Source: Reichenbachiella sp. (GTDB lineage Bacteria > Bacteroidota > Bacteroidia > Cytophagales > Cyclobacteriaceae). Taken from it: a DNA stretch of 64,000 nucleotides. The first letter of the stretch is position 1. The number at the start of each line of letters is the position of its first letter. Below the pieces are notes generated by a model, which was not told the DNA's origin, searched no databases, and was given only the letters and a program-made list of their open reading frames with translations. Position numbers and translations under genes: made by a program. Shown here piece by piece: positions 18,768 to 28,443 of the stretch. The stretch is taken from assembly GCF_033344935.1 (NCBI RefSeq), contig NZ_JAWPMM010000001.1, forward strand, positions 2,652,001 through 2,716,000. The letters are read 5' to 3'.

Positions 18768-19859
18768 TTATTGATTTGATTTTGTTTGGCTTATTACCAG
18801 ATTGTAGGTAATAGCAAATCCAAAATAGCCATTCGATTCAAATTCATATTCTGCACCATCCAAATTTCTCGGGATATTATAGTTGTAGCTCAAATAGAAG
18901 TTAACTTTTTTAGTTTCAAACAAAATGGGAAGAGTCAGATAGTAGTTCATTAAACTAAAAGTGTCTTCGGTAGAATTGGAAAGAAAAAGGTATTCATAGG
19001 CTTGGGATTGAAAGGCATTGAGCTCTTCTCCTGAATTAACAGCATCCCTGAGTCTAACGAGAAAACCTGCAGTCGTATTGGTGTATCCGGCTTGGCGTAG
19101 TCGATCAGCAAAAAATATCATTTCCCGATCACTGGAATTTTGAAATCTGGTCAAATGATTGGTTCGGGTATATTGGGTTGTGATATTTTGGTTTCCAAAA
19201 AGCACGGCGACGGAAGGTAGGACTGTTATTTTTTTGAATGGTTTAAACCCTTTAAAACCAAAATTCCCTGTCAAATTCCAAATCAGGCGATGAGCCGTTT
19301 CAGACCCAAAGGAAAAAGAATAATCTAAGCCGGTATAAGCATATTTAAAGTCCTGTGTTATTGAACCACCAAGTGAGTTAGTAAGTGTTTGAGTATCGTC
19401 TTTTTCTGAAAAGAATGAATGATCATACGAAAGGTTGTAGGTAGTTTTTTGGGCAATTTGTCCAATGTAGCCAATGGTTAGAACGGTGAGATTATACTTA
19501 GGGTCAAATTCACTATTCCAAAAGCCTGTGGCATCTGCATACAAGCCAGAGTGATGGTAAAAGGATATACCAGGAGTCAATCCTTGTTGATCAATGCCGA
19601 AATCTCGACCAGCAGAGGTCACTCGGCTTGAATATCCCATTCTTACCTGTAGTTGAGACTGTTTGGGTGTTGGTTTTAATAACTCATCGATTAATGCAAA
19701 CAATGAGGCTGAATCTGCTTCGTTTTCGAATATGGCGTCTAACTCAGCGTCAAGTTTAGCCAATTCCTCTTTGAGCTCATTTTGGGCATAGCAAGGAATG
19801 GACAAACTGAACAATCCTACCAAACAAGTGGATAATATGGTTAAAGTACAAAGACGCAA
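18768..19859 (-). CDS. Secreted protein, probable outer-membrane beta-barrel, unrecognised family
   Basis: A 363-residue exported protein starting with a TTG and a signal peptide ending near CYA-Q. A short acidic helical stretch (ELKEELAKLDAELDAIF) is followed by alternating aromatic/polar segments such as QLQVRMGYSSR, LTVLTIGYIGQ, FYLSYNYNIP and GYFGFAITYNL, typical of an outer-membrane barrel. I do not recognise the family. It is the last gene of the ECF-sigma unit, 9 bases after the Spy-like gene, so it may be a stress- or envelope-related protein. Confidence 0.72.
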   Translation of the reverse strand: MRLCTLTILSTCLVGLFSLSIPCYAQNELKEELAKLDAELDAIFENEADSASLFALIDELLKPTPKQSQLQVRMGYSSRVTSAGRDFGIDQQGLTPGISFYHHSGLYADATGFWNSEFDPKYNLTVLTIGYIGQIAQKTTYNLSYDHSFFSEKDDTQTLTNSLGGSITQDFKYAYTGLDYSFSFGSETAHRLIWNLTGNFGFKGFKPFKKITVLPSVAVLFGNQNITTQYTRTNHLTRFQNSSDREMIFFADRLRQAGYTNTTAGFLVRLRDAVNSGEELNAFQSQAYEYLFLSNSTEDTFSLMNYYLTLPILFETKKVNFYLSYNYNIPRNLDGAEYEFESNGYFGFAITYNLVISQTKSNQ

Positions 19860-19868
19860 ATACTAGAA

Positions 19869-20366
19869 TTAGTTGTTTCGCTTATTTCTCATTCGCTCAT
19901 TGTTTTGCCTTCTGAGCTGATCATTTGAGTTTTGTTGTTGCTGTCTTCTTTGATCCAAACGGTCCAAAAGCATTCTTTTAAAATCTCTCTCTGCATTTTG
20001 CAGATTCATCAGTTGTTTCGAATCTATCACTTGCAGCATTCGATCCGAATACTCACCTTCCAGTTTCAACTGTCTTTCTTTTACTTCTCTACCCAACTTG
20101 AGCATTTCCTTCGTTTCTTGCTCAGTAGCTGTTTCAGGGTTGAAATCTCGTCTTGCTTGAGCAAACGCTTGATGGTTCTCTCTTCGCTTTTGACTATACT
20201 CATTGTAAATAGGCCAAAACTTTTGTGCGTCTTCAGGTGTGAGTCCCAGTCGTTCACTTATCAGCGCAATTTTTGCTGACTCTATTTTCTGTCTGGCTTC
20301 ATCATTTTGAGCATGAACAAGAGTTGCCAAGCACAGTAAAAGTGTTGTAAAAAGCAGTTTTTTCAT
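19869..20366 (-). CDS. Periplasmic Spy/CpxP-like helical protein
   Basis: A 165-residue exported protein. The start at 20366 gives the signal peptide MKKLLFTTLLLCLATLVHAQ; a longer frame upstream would overlap the anti-sigma-like gene and hide this signal. The mature part is nearly all helical, with SERLGLTPEDAQKFWPIYNE and a C-terminal Gln/Arg/Asn-rich tail (RRQQQQNSNDQLRRQNNER). Small proteins like this downstream of ECF sigma genes are common in Bacteroidota and resemble Spy/CpxP chaperone or metal sensors in the periplasm. Exact function is unknown. Confidence 0.78.
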   Translation of the reverse strand: MKKLLFTTLLLCLATLVHAQNDEARQKIESAKIALISERLGLTPEDAQKFWPIYNEYSQKRRENHQAFAQARRDFNPETATEQETKEMLKLGREVKERQLKLEGEYSDRMLQVIDSKQLMNLQNAERDFKRMLLDRLDQRRQQQQNSNDQLRRQNNERMRNKRNN

Positions 20367-20406
20367 TGTTACAAATATATCCATGGCTTTCGCTATTATA
20401 TAGGTC

Positions 20407-20850
20407 TTACATGATTTCTGTTGAATAATCGAGTTCGGAATAGATGGTTTCCAGATCCTCATTTGATAAATCTTCATTTATCATTTCCGTTTCCAGATCT
20501 TCTAATTCTTCCAGGAAAAAGTTTTCATCCACAGAAGCTATTATTTCATCGGTACTAATATCTTCTTCATATAAATAGTCTATCAGGTCTTCAGTTTCAA
20601 TAGATGCCAGAAGCTGTTCAGCTGTTGGTCTGGTATCTTGTGGGTATATGATCCAGCCAATTAAAAAAATAGCAATCGCAGCGGACATACTCCATACCAT
20701 CTGCATTCTAGTTATGAAAGCAGGGGAGGTTGGTTCTTTTTGATCATTAATCCTGGTTTGAATTTTCAAAGGCAGATCTTCAAAATAGCCATCAGGTACT
20801 TGATGAATGCTTTTGCGTTCAAGCGATTCGATATCTATTTTCTTTTTCAT
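20407..20850 (-). CDS. Single-pass membrane protein, probable anti-sigma factor
   Basis: A 147-residue protein with a charged cytoplasmic N-terminus (about 50 residues, VPDGYFEDLPLKI motif), one membrane helix (MVWSMSAAIAIFLIGWIIYP, ~50-68) and a strongly acidic C-terminal part. It lies between the ECF sigma gene and the Spy-like gene. The VPxGYFExLP N-terminus followed by one helix is typical of proteins next to ECF sigma genes in Bacteroidota. It lacks the His-x3-Cys-x2-Cys zinc motif of classical anti-sigma domains. The anti-sigma role is inferred from position and topology. Confidence 0.7.
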   Translation of the reverse strand: MKKKIDIESLERKSIHQVPDGYFEDLPLKIQTRINDQKEPTSPAFITRMQMVWSMSAAIAIFLIGWIIYPQDTRPTAEQLLASIETEDLIDYLYEEDISTDEIIASVDENFFLEELEDLETEMINEDLSNEDLETIYSELDYSTEIM

Positions 20851-20893
20851 AATATAAGCGTCTGAGGATTAGACATTCAAATGTGTAGATGGT

Positions 20894-21433
20894 TTAATCC
20901 AGGTTCATATATTGTTCGATTTTTTTTACAGCCAAGTGATAACTGGCCTTTAATGCCCCCTCACTGGTGTTCGTAATCTTGGCTATTTCTTTAAATTTCA
21001 TTTCGTCAAAATATTTCATGTTAAAGACTAAACGTTGTTTGTCTGGAAGTTTCAATAAGGCTTTTTGCAATTTGAGCTGAATTTCTTCACCACTAATATG
21101 AGCGCTTTGGTCCAATTTGTTAGCTAATTCCCCAGCCACATCGTTGATAGGTAGAAAGAACTTATTTCTTTTCTTTTTCAAGAAATTCAAACACTCATTA
21201 GTAGCTATTCGGTAAATCCAAGTATATAAACTGGAGTCCTCTCGAAACTTGTGAATGTTGTTCCAAACCTTAATAAATACATCTTGAACCAGGTCATCGG
21301 AGTCATCATGATCAATAACCATCTTTCTGATATGCCAATAGATTCTTTCTTGATACTCACGTACCAGCAAGTTGAACCCATGATTCCGGCTCTCCTCATT
21401 GCTGAGTTTTTCTATTAATTCTTGGTCAGTCAA
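20894..21433 (-). CDS. ECF-type RNA polymerase sigma factor
   Basis: A 179-residue extracytoplasmic-function sigma-70 factor. Region 2 holds YWHIRKMVIDHDDSDDLVQD and VFIKVWNNIHKFREDSSLYT, then WIYRIATNECLNFLKK. Region 4 holds LPDKQRLVFNMKYFDEMKFK and EIAKITNTSEGALKASYHLA. It begins with TTG; an in-frame TAA lies eight codons upstream and no ATG is available. It heads a four-gene leftward unit: sigma, anti-sigma-like, Spy-like, barrel-like. Autoregulation is usual for such units, but no promoter was identified. Confidence 0.92.
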   Translation of the reverse strand: MTDQELIEKLSNEESRNHGFNLLVREYQERIYWHIRKMVIDHDDSDDLVQDVFIKVWNNIHKFREDSSLYTWIYRIATNECLNFLKKKRNKFFLPINDVAGELANKLDQSAHISGEEIQLKLQKALLKLPDKQRLVFNMKYFDEMKFKEIAKITNTSEGALKASYHLAVKKIEQYMNLD

Positions 21434-21595
21434 AGTAGTGCAATTTGCAACTTAGATGCATGCTATCAGTAAAGGTTTAAAATTGTATTTAAAAATTTTA
21501 AAATTATCCTGTTTCGATTGACTCAAACTTCCTGTTTTTGTCACACTTCTCAAAATAATATCTAGTCCGTCCAAAGATTATTGCAGCGAATGCCA

Positions 21596-21603
21596 TACCT
21601 TTG
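21596..21603 (+). promoter_or_regulatory. Candidate -7 box upstream of pyrG
   Basis: TACCTTTG matches the Bacteroidota TAnnTTTG box. It is 33 bases before the pyrG ATG. No clear -33 TTTG at the right spacing was seen. Confidence 0.4.
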
Positions 21604-21636
21604 AGCCCCGTAACAGAAGTTTCGAATTCACATCAA

Positions 21637-23271
21637 ATGACATCAACAAAATACATTTTCGTTACGGGTGGAGTAACCTCTTCTCTTGGTAAAGGAATCA
21701 TTTCAGCATCTTTAGGTAAGTTACTGCAAGCCAGAGGGTTTTCAGTTACGATTCAAAAATTAGACCCATATATCAACGTTGATCCTGGTACGCTCAATCC
21801 TTATGAGCACGGAGAATGTTATGTTACAGACGATGGAGCCGAAACTGATCTTGACCTCGGTCACTACGAAAGATTTTTGAATGAGCCTACCTCTCAGGCT
21901 AATAATGTGACTACCGGGCGTATTTATTATAATGTCATAAAAAAAGAAAGAGAGGGAGAGTTTTTAGGAAAGACTGTGCAAGTAGTTCCTCATATTACTG
22001 ACGAAATCAAAGAAAGCATCTACAGACTGGGAAAGACCGAGAAATATGATTTCGTAATTACCGAAGTAGGTGGTTGTGTAGGTGATATCGAGTCTCTACC
22101 ATTTATTGAGGCTATGAGACAAGCTCGTTTTGAGTTAGGGCCTACTAATGCAATCAACATTCATTTGACATTGGTGCCATATTTGGCGGCTGCTGGTGAG
22201 TTAAAAACAAAGCCTACGCAGCATTCAGTAAAGCAGCTATTGGAGGCAGGAGTGCAACCAGATATTTTAGTATGCCGAAGTGAGCACAAGTTAAATGCGG
22301 ACCTTAGAAGAAAAATAGCTCTGTTTTGCAACGTGCCTGTTAATTGTGTAATAGAAGCGCAAGATGCTGACACAATCTACGATGTGCCATTATTGATGAG
22401 AAAGGAAAAACTTGATGAAAGAGTGCTTTCTCGTATGAAATTTTCCTACAAAAAGGAGCCAGGTTTGGAGCATTGGAAGACATTCTTAGGGAAACTAAAA
22501 AATCCTGTGAATGAAATCAATATTACCGTAGTGGGTAAATATGTTGAACTTCAGGATGCTTATAAGTCTATTTCTGAAGCATTTGTTCATGCAGGAGCAG
22601 AGAATGAATGTAAGGTAAAAGTGAAATGGCTTTCTTCTGAGGATGTTACACCAGATAATGCGGCCAAACAGCTGGAAGGTGTAGATGGCTTATTAGTAGC
22701 GCCAGGCTTTGGAGAAAGAGGTATTGAAGGGAAAATTGAGGCGATCAGAATAGCACGAGAAGAAGGTATTCCATTCTTCGGTATTTGTTTGGGTATGCAA
22801 TGTGCCAGTATCGAGTTTGCACGAAATGTGCTTGGGCATAAAGATGCCAACTCTAAGGAGATGGTAGAGAAATTGAAGCATCCGATCATAGATATCATGG
22901 AAGATCAAAAGAACATCACTGAGATGGGTGGTACCATGAGACTAGGTGCTTATGATTGTCAAATAAAAAAAGGAACTAAGGCGTATAACGTCTATGGACA
23001 AGCCAAAATACAAGAGCGTCACAGACACAGGTATGAATTTAACGATGCTTATTTGAAGGATTTTGAAGACAATGGAATGATTGCTTCTGGAAGAAATCCT
23101 AAAACGAACTTGGTTGAGATCATCGAATTGAAGGAGCATCGATGGTTCGTGGGTGTTCAGTTTCACCCGGAATTGAAGAGTACAGTGCTCAACCCACACC
23201 CGCTTTTTGTGAAATTTGTAAAAGCGGCCCTATCATATAAGAAAGATAATTTATCAGAAAACAATAATTAA
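21637..23271 (+). CDS. pyrG: CTP synthase
   Basis: A 544-residue enzyme that makes CTP from UTP, ATP and glutamine in the cytoplasm. The N-terminal synthetase domain starts [18 protein letters not shown] and contains [20 protein letters not shown]. The C-terminal class I glutamine amidotransferase domain has the nucleophile Cys in FGICLGMQ and the His-Glu pair in VQFHPELKS. The ATG at 21637 fits the family N-terminus; an upstream TTG at 21601 would place coding sequence over the promoter box. yidC follows four bases after the stop. Confidence 0.97.
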   Translation: MTSTKYIFVTGGVTSSLGKGIISASLGKLLQARGFSVTIQKLDPYINVDPGTLNPYEHGECYVTDDGAETDLDLGHYERFLNEPTSQANNVTTGRIYYNVIKKEREGEFLGKTVQVVPHITDEIKESIYRLGKTEKYDFVITEVGGCVGDIESLPFIEAMRQARFELGPTNAINIHLTLVPYLAAAGELKTKPTQHSVKQLLEAGVQPDILVCRSEHKLNADLRRKIALFCNVPVNCVIEAQDADTIYDVPLLMRKEKLDERVLSRMKFSYKKEPGLEHWKTFLGKLKNPVNEINITVVGKYVELQDAYKSISEAFVHAGAENECKVKVKWLSSEDVTPDNAAKQLEGVDGLLVAPGFGERGIEGKIEAIRIAREEGIPFFGICLGMQCASIEFARNVLGHKDANSKEMVEKLKHPIIDIMEDQKNITEMGGTMRLGAYDCQIKKGTKAYNVYGQAKIQERHRHRYEFNDAYLKDFEDNGMIASGRNPKTNLVEIIELKEHRWFVGVQFHPELKSTVLNPHPLFVKFVKAALSYKKDNLSENNN

Positions 23272-23275
23272 TTAA

Positions 23276-25111
23276 ATGGATAAAAATCAGATCACAGGTC
23301 TGGTCTTGATGCTTGCATTGATGACCATATATTTTCAATTTTTCGCTCCGGAAGTTCCTGAGCAGCCTGTTGAAACAGAAACCATTGAAGCTACAAGTCC
23401 TGACGCGGTTCAGGATGCACAGATAAATAGCGCAGCGCCTTTGGCAGTAAATGATTCGTTGACTTCAGCCATTCACAGAGAGCGCTATGGGATTTTTGCT
23501 CCGTTCGCAACTGGCGAGGCTAAAGAAATTGAAATCGAGAATGAGTCAGTGAAGATCATTCTTACGAGTAAAGGCGGTGTTGTTAAAAGGGTAGAACTTA
23601 AGGACTACTTGACTTATGACAAAGACCCATTGATATTGATTGACAGGAATAGTAGCCAATCAGACTTGCTCTTTACTAGTAACTACAAGCCAATCAATGT
23701 TTCGGAGCTGTACTATAAGGCTGATTACAATAAGGTGAAAGTAGAGGGAACAGATTCATTGACTGTGAGCTTTACAGTGGCCCTGGAAAACGGAAGATAT
23801 TTAGAGCATAAGTATACATTAGGTGGAACAGGTTTTCAATTGCGCTACGAGATCAACTTAGTTGGTATGGATGGTGTAATCGATAACCAAGACGCACAAT
23901 TAACTTGGGTGGATAACATGAAAAATGTGGAGCACACCCTTAAAGAATCAAGAGCAAAGACCACCATCAATTATCAGCCTATCGGTGACGATTTTGATGA
24001 TCTCGGAATAGGCGAAGGAGCAGAGTCGGAAACCATTGAGCAAGGATTAAAATGGTTTGCTTTTAAGCAGCGATTCTTTTCAGCTGCCTTGATTGCTGAT
24101 AATAAAATTGGTAAATCCACACTGAGCACAATTGTAGATCCAGCGGATAGTTCTACAGTAAAAACAGGTACAGCTGTCTTGTCGTTGCCTATTGGTGATT
24201 TGAAAACCGGAAAAGGACGTTTCCAATATTACTTTGGGCCAAATGATTATACAGTTCAGAAAAAGGTAGTTGATGGTTTTGAACAAAATGTAGACCTTGG
24301 ATGGTTTATCTTCAGGTTAGTTAACAAATGGCTGATCATTCCAATCTTCAACTTATTGGAAGGCGTAATTTCTAACTATGGTATTATTATTATCATTTTA
24401 GTATTCGTGATCCGTCTGATTTTGGCTCCTTTGACTTACAAGTCGCATATGTCAATGGCTAAGATGAAAGTCTTAAAGCCGGAGATGGATGCCATCAAAG
24501 AGAAACATGATGGAGATATGCAAAAGTCTCAGCAGGAGACTATGGAGCTTTATCGCAAAGCGGGAATTAACCCACTAAGTGGATGTATTCCCGTATTGCT
24601 TCAATTTCCTTTCTTGCTGGCGATGTTCAACTTCTTTCCGAACTCGATCGAGTTGAGACAGCAGGCATTCTTATGGGCATCGGATTTATCTACTTATGAT
24701 AATGTATTGAATCTGCCTTTTGAGATTCCATTTTATGGATCGCACGTGAGTTTGTTCTGTTTATTAATGACAGGATCTACTTTGCTTTATACTTGGTCAA
24801 ATAGCCAGATGAATACGCAAATGCAGGGGCCAATGAAATCCATGCAGTACATGATGCCGATTATGTTCTTGTTCTTTTTGAATAGCTTCTCTGCAGGTTT
24901 AACCTTCTATTATTTTGTTTCGAACATTGTGTCATTCGGACAAATGGCATTGTTTAGAAAGTTTGTTGATGAAGACAAGATTCTTCGAGTGATGGAAGAG
25001 AATAGGAAAAAGAATGCGAATAAAAAGAAATCTAAATTTCAGCTCAAACTGGAAGAGGCCATGAAGGCAGGCGAAGAACAGCGCAAGCAAAAAGGCAAGA
25101 AAAAGAAGTAA
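23276..25111 (+). CDS. yidC: Membrane protein insertase YidC
   Basis: A 611-residue inner-membrane insertase. It has an N-terminal membrane helix (GLVLMLALMTIYFQFF), a large periplasmic beta domain (about 60-340), then the conserved five-helix core (GIIIIILVFVIRLILAPLTY, AGINPLSGCIPVLLQFPFLL, MMPIMFLFFLNSFSAGLTFY) and a basic, Lys-rich C-terminal tail suited to ribosome contact. Length and domain order match Gram-negative YidC. It follows pyrG closely and ends at a strong terminator. Confidence 0.96.
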   Translation: MDKNQITGLVLMLALMTIYFQFFAPEVPEQPVETETIEATSPDAVQDAQINSAAPLAVNDSLTSAIHRERYGIFAPFATGEAKEIEIENESVKIILTSKGGVVKRVELKDYLTYDKDPLILIDRNSSQSDLLFTSNYKPINVSELYYKADYNKVKVEGTDSLTVSFTVALENGRYLEHKYTLGGTGFQLRYEINLVGMDGVIDNQDAQLTWVDNMKNVEHTLKESRAKTTINYQPIGDDFDDLGIGEGAESETIEQGLKWFAFKQRFFSAALIADNKIGKSTLSTIVDPADSSTVKTGTAVLSLPIGDLKTGKGRFQYYFGPNDYTVQKKVVDGFEQNVDLGWFIFRLVNKWLIIPIFNLLEGVISNYGIIIIILVFVIRLILAPLTYKSHMSMAKMKVLKPEMDAIKEKHDGDMQKSQQETMELYRKAGINPLSGCIPVLLQFPFLLAMFNFFPNSIELRQQAFLWASDLSTYDNVLNLPFEIPFYGSHVSLFCLLMTGSTLLYTWSNSQMNTQMQGPMKSMQYMMPIMFLFFLNSFSAGLTFYYFVSNIVSFGQMALFRKFVDEDKILRVMEENRKKNANKKKSKFQLKLEEAMKAGEEQRKQKGKKKK

Positions 25112-25115
25112 ATTT

Positions 25116-25142
25116 AAAGTCCCGCATCTAGCGGGACTTTTT
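25116..25142 (+). terminator. Intrinsic terminator after yidC
   Basis: A perfect 10-bp stem (25116-25125 with 25131-25140), a 5-base loop and a T run, 5 bases after the stop. Confidence 0.93.
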
Positions 25143-25226
25143 CGTTTCTAGACGTTTAGGTATTTATCAACATTTTGATGTGGAGAAGTTTCCATATACA
25201 AATGAAAGAAATGCGAAAACGAAAAT

Positions 25227-25234
25227 TATATTTG
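25227..25234 (+). promoter_or_regulatory. Candidate -7 box upstream of parA
   Basis: TATATTTG fits TAnnTTTG and lies after the yidC terminator, 66 bases before the parA ATG. No well-spaced -33 TTTG was found. Confidence 0.45.
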
Positions 25235-25299
25235 CCAAGGTCGATGAAGTGTAACTATCGACTCATTGACAATTTTCATTAAATCTGACAACGAGCTTT

Positions 25300-26082
25300 A
25301 TGGGTAAGATCATCTCAATTGCAAATCAAAAAGGTGGAGTAGGTAAAACTACTACAGCGATTAATCTAGCAGCTAGTTTAGCAGCACTGGAATACAAAAC
25401 GCTTCTAGTAGATGCTGATCCTCAGGCGAATTCTACGTCAGGTATCGGTGAAGACCCCAAGCAAGTGAAGGCTGGGATATACGAATGTATGGTGGATGCT
25501 ATTGATCCGTATGAGTGTATTATCAAATCTGAAATCAATTATTTGGATTTGTTGCCGTCTCATATCGACTTGGTCGGTGCTGAGGTCGAGTTGGTCAACT
25601 ACGATGAGCGTGAGATGAAAATGAAAGCTTCTTTGGAGGCTATCAGAGAAGATTATGACTTCATCATTATAGATTGCTCGCCTTCTTTAGGTTTGATTAC
25701 TGTCAATGCACTTACCGCTTCAGATTCAGTTATAATCCCTGTACAGTGTGAATATTTCGCTTTGGAAGGATTAGGTAAGCTTTTGAATACGATCAAAATT
25801 ATTCAATCCAGGTTGAATCCTGAATTGGAGATCGAAGGTATCTTGCTGACCATGTATGATATGAGATTAAGATTGTCTAATCAGGTAGTGGAAGAAGTAA
25901 CCACTCATTTCAAATCAATGGTATTTGATACCTTGATCCCAAGAAACATCAAGCTGAGTGAGTCTCCAAGTTTTGGATTGCCAGCGATCTCGCATGATGC
26001 GGAAAGTAAGGGTGCGATTAGTTACCTGAATCTTGCGAATGAGATTGTAGCCAATAATGAACAATTGGCTGAAATGGCCTAA
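25300..26082 (+). CDS. parA: Chromosome-partitioning ATPase ParA (Soj)
   Basis: A 260-residue ParA-family ATPase that moves the origin region with ParB. The deviant Walker A motif KGGVGKTT is at residues ~11-18, Walker A' is [14 protein letters not shown], and Walker B is [11 protein letters not shown]. There is no N-terminal helix-turn-helix, as expected for a chromosomal ParA. parB follows after 30 bases. I looked for a parS-like TGTTTCACGTGAAACA site nearby and saw none in the window. Confidence 0.96.
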   Translation: MGKIISIANQKGGVGKTTTAINLAASLAALEYKTLLVDADPQANSTSGIGEDPKQVKAGIYECMVDAIDPYECIIKSEINYLDLLPSHIDLVGAEVELVNYDEREMKMKASLEAIREDYDFIIIDCSPSLGLITVNALTASDSVIIPVQCEYFALEGLGKLLNTIKIIQSRLNPELEIEGILLTMYDMRLRLSNQVVEEVTTHFKSMVFDTLIPRNIKLSESPSFGLPAISHDAESKGAISYLNLANEIVANNEQLAEMA

Positions 26083-26112
26083 GATCTGCTGATCAACAAA
26101 ATAATTACTTAG

Positions 26113-27027
26113 ATGAGCCAAAAGAAAGCAAATAAGAGGAACGCGTTAGGTAGAGGGTTAGGTGCACTATTGAGTGATGACGGTGGTGGAGACAAGAACG
26201 TATTGGCTAAAAAGCCACTCCGAGAAAGAAGTGCTTCTGCTGGTAGTATTTCGGAAATCAATCTAGATCAGATTGAGGTCAATCCATTCCAACCAAGAAC
26301 AGACTTTGATCAGGAGGCACTGCAAGAGCTTTCTGAATCTATCAAGATACAGGGTATTATTCAGCCCATCACAGTAAGAAAATTGAATAACAAATCTTTC
26401 CAATTAATCTCAGGGGAAAGAAGGTTTCAAGCAAGTAAATTAGCCGGTCTGGACAAGGTACCAGCCTATATCAGGACAGCCGATGATCAGCAAATGCTTG
26501 AGATGGCTCTGATTGAAAACATCCAGCGTCAGGATTTGAATGCGATGGAAGTTGCCTTGAGTTATCAACGATTACTTTCTGAATGTGATTTGAAACAAGA
26601 ACAACTTGGAGATAGAGTTGGAAAGAAAAGATCAACGGTAAACAACTATTTGCGGCTTTTGAAGTTGCCACCAGATATTCAGGCAGCAGTCAGAGATGGT
26701 AAGATTTCTATGGGGCACGCCAGAGCGTTGATCAATGTAGAAGACACTACACTGCAATTAGACTTGCTCAAAAAGATTCTAAATGAAGATCTTTCGGTCA
26801 GAAAAGTAGAGGCATTGGTGAAGCAAGCGTCATTCCCTGACGAGCCACAGGAAGAGCCTGCACAAAAAGTAGTAAGTAAAGAGATATTAAGTGTTCAAGA
26901 CAAGTTATCTTCGCACTTTGGGACGAAAATAAATATCGCCTCGAAAGATAACAATAAAGGAGAGATCAAAATACCTTTTACATCCGTTACGGAATTGAAT
27001 CGTATTTTGGAAATCATTGACGCTTAA
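26113..27027 (+). CDS. parB: Chromosome-partitioning protein ParB (Spo0J)
   Basis: A 304-residue ParB/Spo0J CTPase and parS-binding protein. The start RNALGRGLGALL is a family signature. The N-terminal domain has IEVNPFQPRTDFD and the GERRFQASKLAGL motif (GERRxxA), and the helix-turn-helix is EQLGDRVGKKRSTVNNYLRL. A C-terminal dimerisation domain ends near residue 304. It follows parA and is closely followed by a DUF5683 gene, a conserved arrangement in Bacteroidota. Confidence 0.96.
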   Translation: MSQKKANKRNALGRGLGALLSDDGGGDKNVLAKKPLRERSASAGSISEINLDQIEVNPFQPRTDFDQEALQELSESIKIQGIIQPITVRKLNNKSFQLISGERRFQASKLAGLDKVPAYIRTADDQQMLEMALIENIQRQDLNAMEVALSYQRLLSECDLKQEQLGDRVGKKRSTVNNYLRLLKLPPDIQAAVRDGKISMGHARALINVEDTTLQLDLLKKILNEDLSVRKVEALVKQASFPDEPQEEPAQKVVSKEILSVQDKLSSHFGTKINIASKDNNKGEIKIPFTSVTELNRILEIIDA

Positions 27028-27034
27028 CTATAGA

Positions 27035-27631
27035 GTGAAATCATCGGTACTAGTTTGGATAGGATGCTTGATCATCAGCGTTTCAGCTGTAGCTCAAAAT
27101 GAAACGATCATTCGAGCGAATACTGACACTACCATAGTGGCTACTGATCTAGGCGGAATAGAAACTTTTCAAAGCAAATCAACTTTAGATCCAGACAAGG
27201 CAGCGCTTTATGCCGCTGTATTCCCGGGTCTGGGTCAGATGTACAATAAACAATATTGGAAACTACCTATCCTTTATGGAGGGGCCATAGTTATTGGTCA
27301 TTTCATTAAGTACAACAATGACTTTTATAATGCTTTTCGAAATGCTTATATAGCACAAACAGATGGAGATGATAGTACATTAAACCCATTTCCTCAGTTT
27401 AGTGAAGAAGCCCTACAGAGGAACGCAGAAAGATTTAAGCGAAATCGAGATTTCATGGTCATTATGGGAGTGGTATATTATCTAGTTCAGATCGTGGACG
27501 CTCATGTGTCTGCCCATTTAATCGAATTCAACATCAACGATGATTTGGCCTTGCAGCCAACATATTATCCTAGAGAGGAATACTTTGCCCAAAATGTAGG
27601 TATGTCTTTGGTTTTTAAATTGAGAAAATAG
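27035..27631 (+). CDS. DUF5683-domain exported membrane protein
   Basis: A ~198-residue protein with a signal peptide (KSSVLVWIGCLIISVSAVAQ) and the DUF5683 core with membrane segments: AALYAAVFPGLGQMYNKQYW, KLPILYGGAIVIGHFIKYN and DFMVIMGVVYYLVQIVDAH. The family's function is unknown, but it is almost always between parB and dapB in Bacteroidota. The GTG at 27035 places the signal peptide at the N-terminus; a TTG at 27017 would overlap parB by 11 bases. Either is possible. Confidence 0.82.
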   Translation: MKSSVLVWIGCLIISVSAVAQNETIIRANTDTTIVATDLGGIETFQSKSTLDPDKAALYAAVFPGLGQMYNKQYWKLPILYGGAIVIGHFIKYNNDFYNAFRNAYIAQTDGDDSTLNPFPQFSEEALQRNAERFKRNRDFMVIMGVVYYLVQIVDAHVSAHLIEFNINDDLALQPTYYPREEYFAQNVGMSLVFKLRK

Positions 27632-27688
27632 TAATAAATCAAAGGTAGCTGTAACTAATCAACTGTTAATTTTTTAAAACACTGAATA

Positions 27689-28402
27689 ATGAACGTAGGA
27701 CTGGTAGGGTATGGGAAAATGGGACAGGCCATTGAAAAAATACTTCTTTCTAAAGGACACACGATTTCAAAAATTATAAATATTGATAATGCAGAGGAGA
27801 TCAATGAAATCACTCCATCTAATACCGATGTAGTCATAGAATTTACAGCACCCGAATCTGCGCTCAATAATATCAAATCAGTGCTTGGCAATAAAGTGCC
27901 TGTCGTATCAGGAAGTACGGGATGGTTGGAACATTATAATGATGTGGTGAACTTTTGTCAAGCACAAGACTCCGGATTTTTCTATGCATCAAATTATAGT
28001 TTAGGGGTTAACATTTTCTTTAAACTCAATGAACAACTTGCCAAGATGATGAATGGGCAGGGCTATCAAAGTTCAATGGTTGAAATCCATCACACACAAA
28101 AACTGGATGCACCGAGCGGAACAGCCATTACACTGGCAGAAGGTTTGATCGCAAACAGTGACGAAAAGAAAACCTGGGTGAATAATAAAACTCAAAACCC
28201 AGAAGAATTGGAAATTATTTCTGAACGAGTTGACCCAGCTCCAGGGACTCATGAAGTTACTTATGACTCAGCAGTAGATACTATCAAAATCAGTCACATT
28301 GCCCATAGTAGAGAAGGCTTTGCTCAAGGGGCAGTACTGGCTGCAGAATTTTTGACTGGAAAGAAAGGCGTCTTTTCTATGGATGACCTGCTAAAACTTT
28401 AG
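27689..28402 (+). CDS. dapB: 4-Hydroxy-tetrahydrodipicolinate reductase
   Basis: A 237-residue cytoplasmic enzyme of lysine and diaminopimelate synthesis. The NAD(P)-binding motif is VGYGKMGQAIEK at the N-terminus. The catalytic segment EIHHTQKLDAPSGTA contains the two His, the Lys and the PSGT loop. It is shorter than the E. coli enzyme (273 residues), as is normal in this phylum. It lies between DUF5683 and lepB in the conserved parAB-lepB block. Confidence 0.95.
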   Translation: MNVGLVGYGKMGQAIEKILLSKGHTISKIINIDNAEEINEITPSNTDVVIEFTAPESALNNIKSVLGNKVPVVSGSTGWLEHYNDVVNFCQAQDSGFFYASNYSLGVNIFFKLNEQLAKMMNGQGYQSSMVEIHHTQKLDAPSGTAITLAEGLIANSDEKKTWVNNKTQNPEELEIISERVDPAPGTHEVTYDSAVDTIKISHIAHSREGFAQGAVLAAEFLTGKKGVFSMDDLLKL

Positions 28403-28426
28403 GATTCAGATTAAATCATATATTTG
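28398..28426 (+). promoter_or_regulatory. Candidate promoter for lepB
   Basis: TTTA at 28398-28401, a 17-base spacer, and TATATTTG at 28419-28426, which matches the TAnnTTTG box. The ATG is 17 bases further on. The -33 element is imperfect and overlaps the dapB end. Confidence 0.45.
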
Positions 28427-28443
28427 CCGAAATTAAATCAACT

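Noticed and set aside
22587-22898. A 103-codon frame opposite pyrG
   Set aside because: It is a shadow of the conserved glutaminase domain of pyrG.
25112-25299. A parS or origin element near parA
   Set aside because: No parS-like palindrome or DnaA-box cluster was seen; only a terminator and a promoter box.
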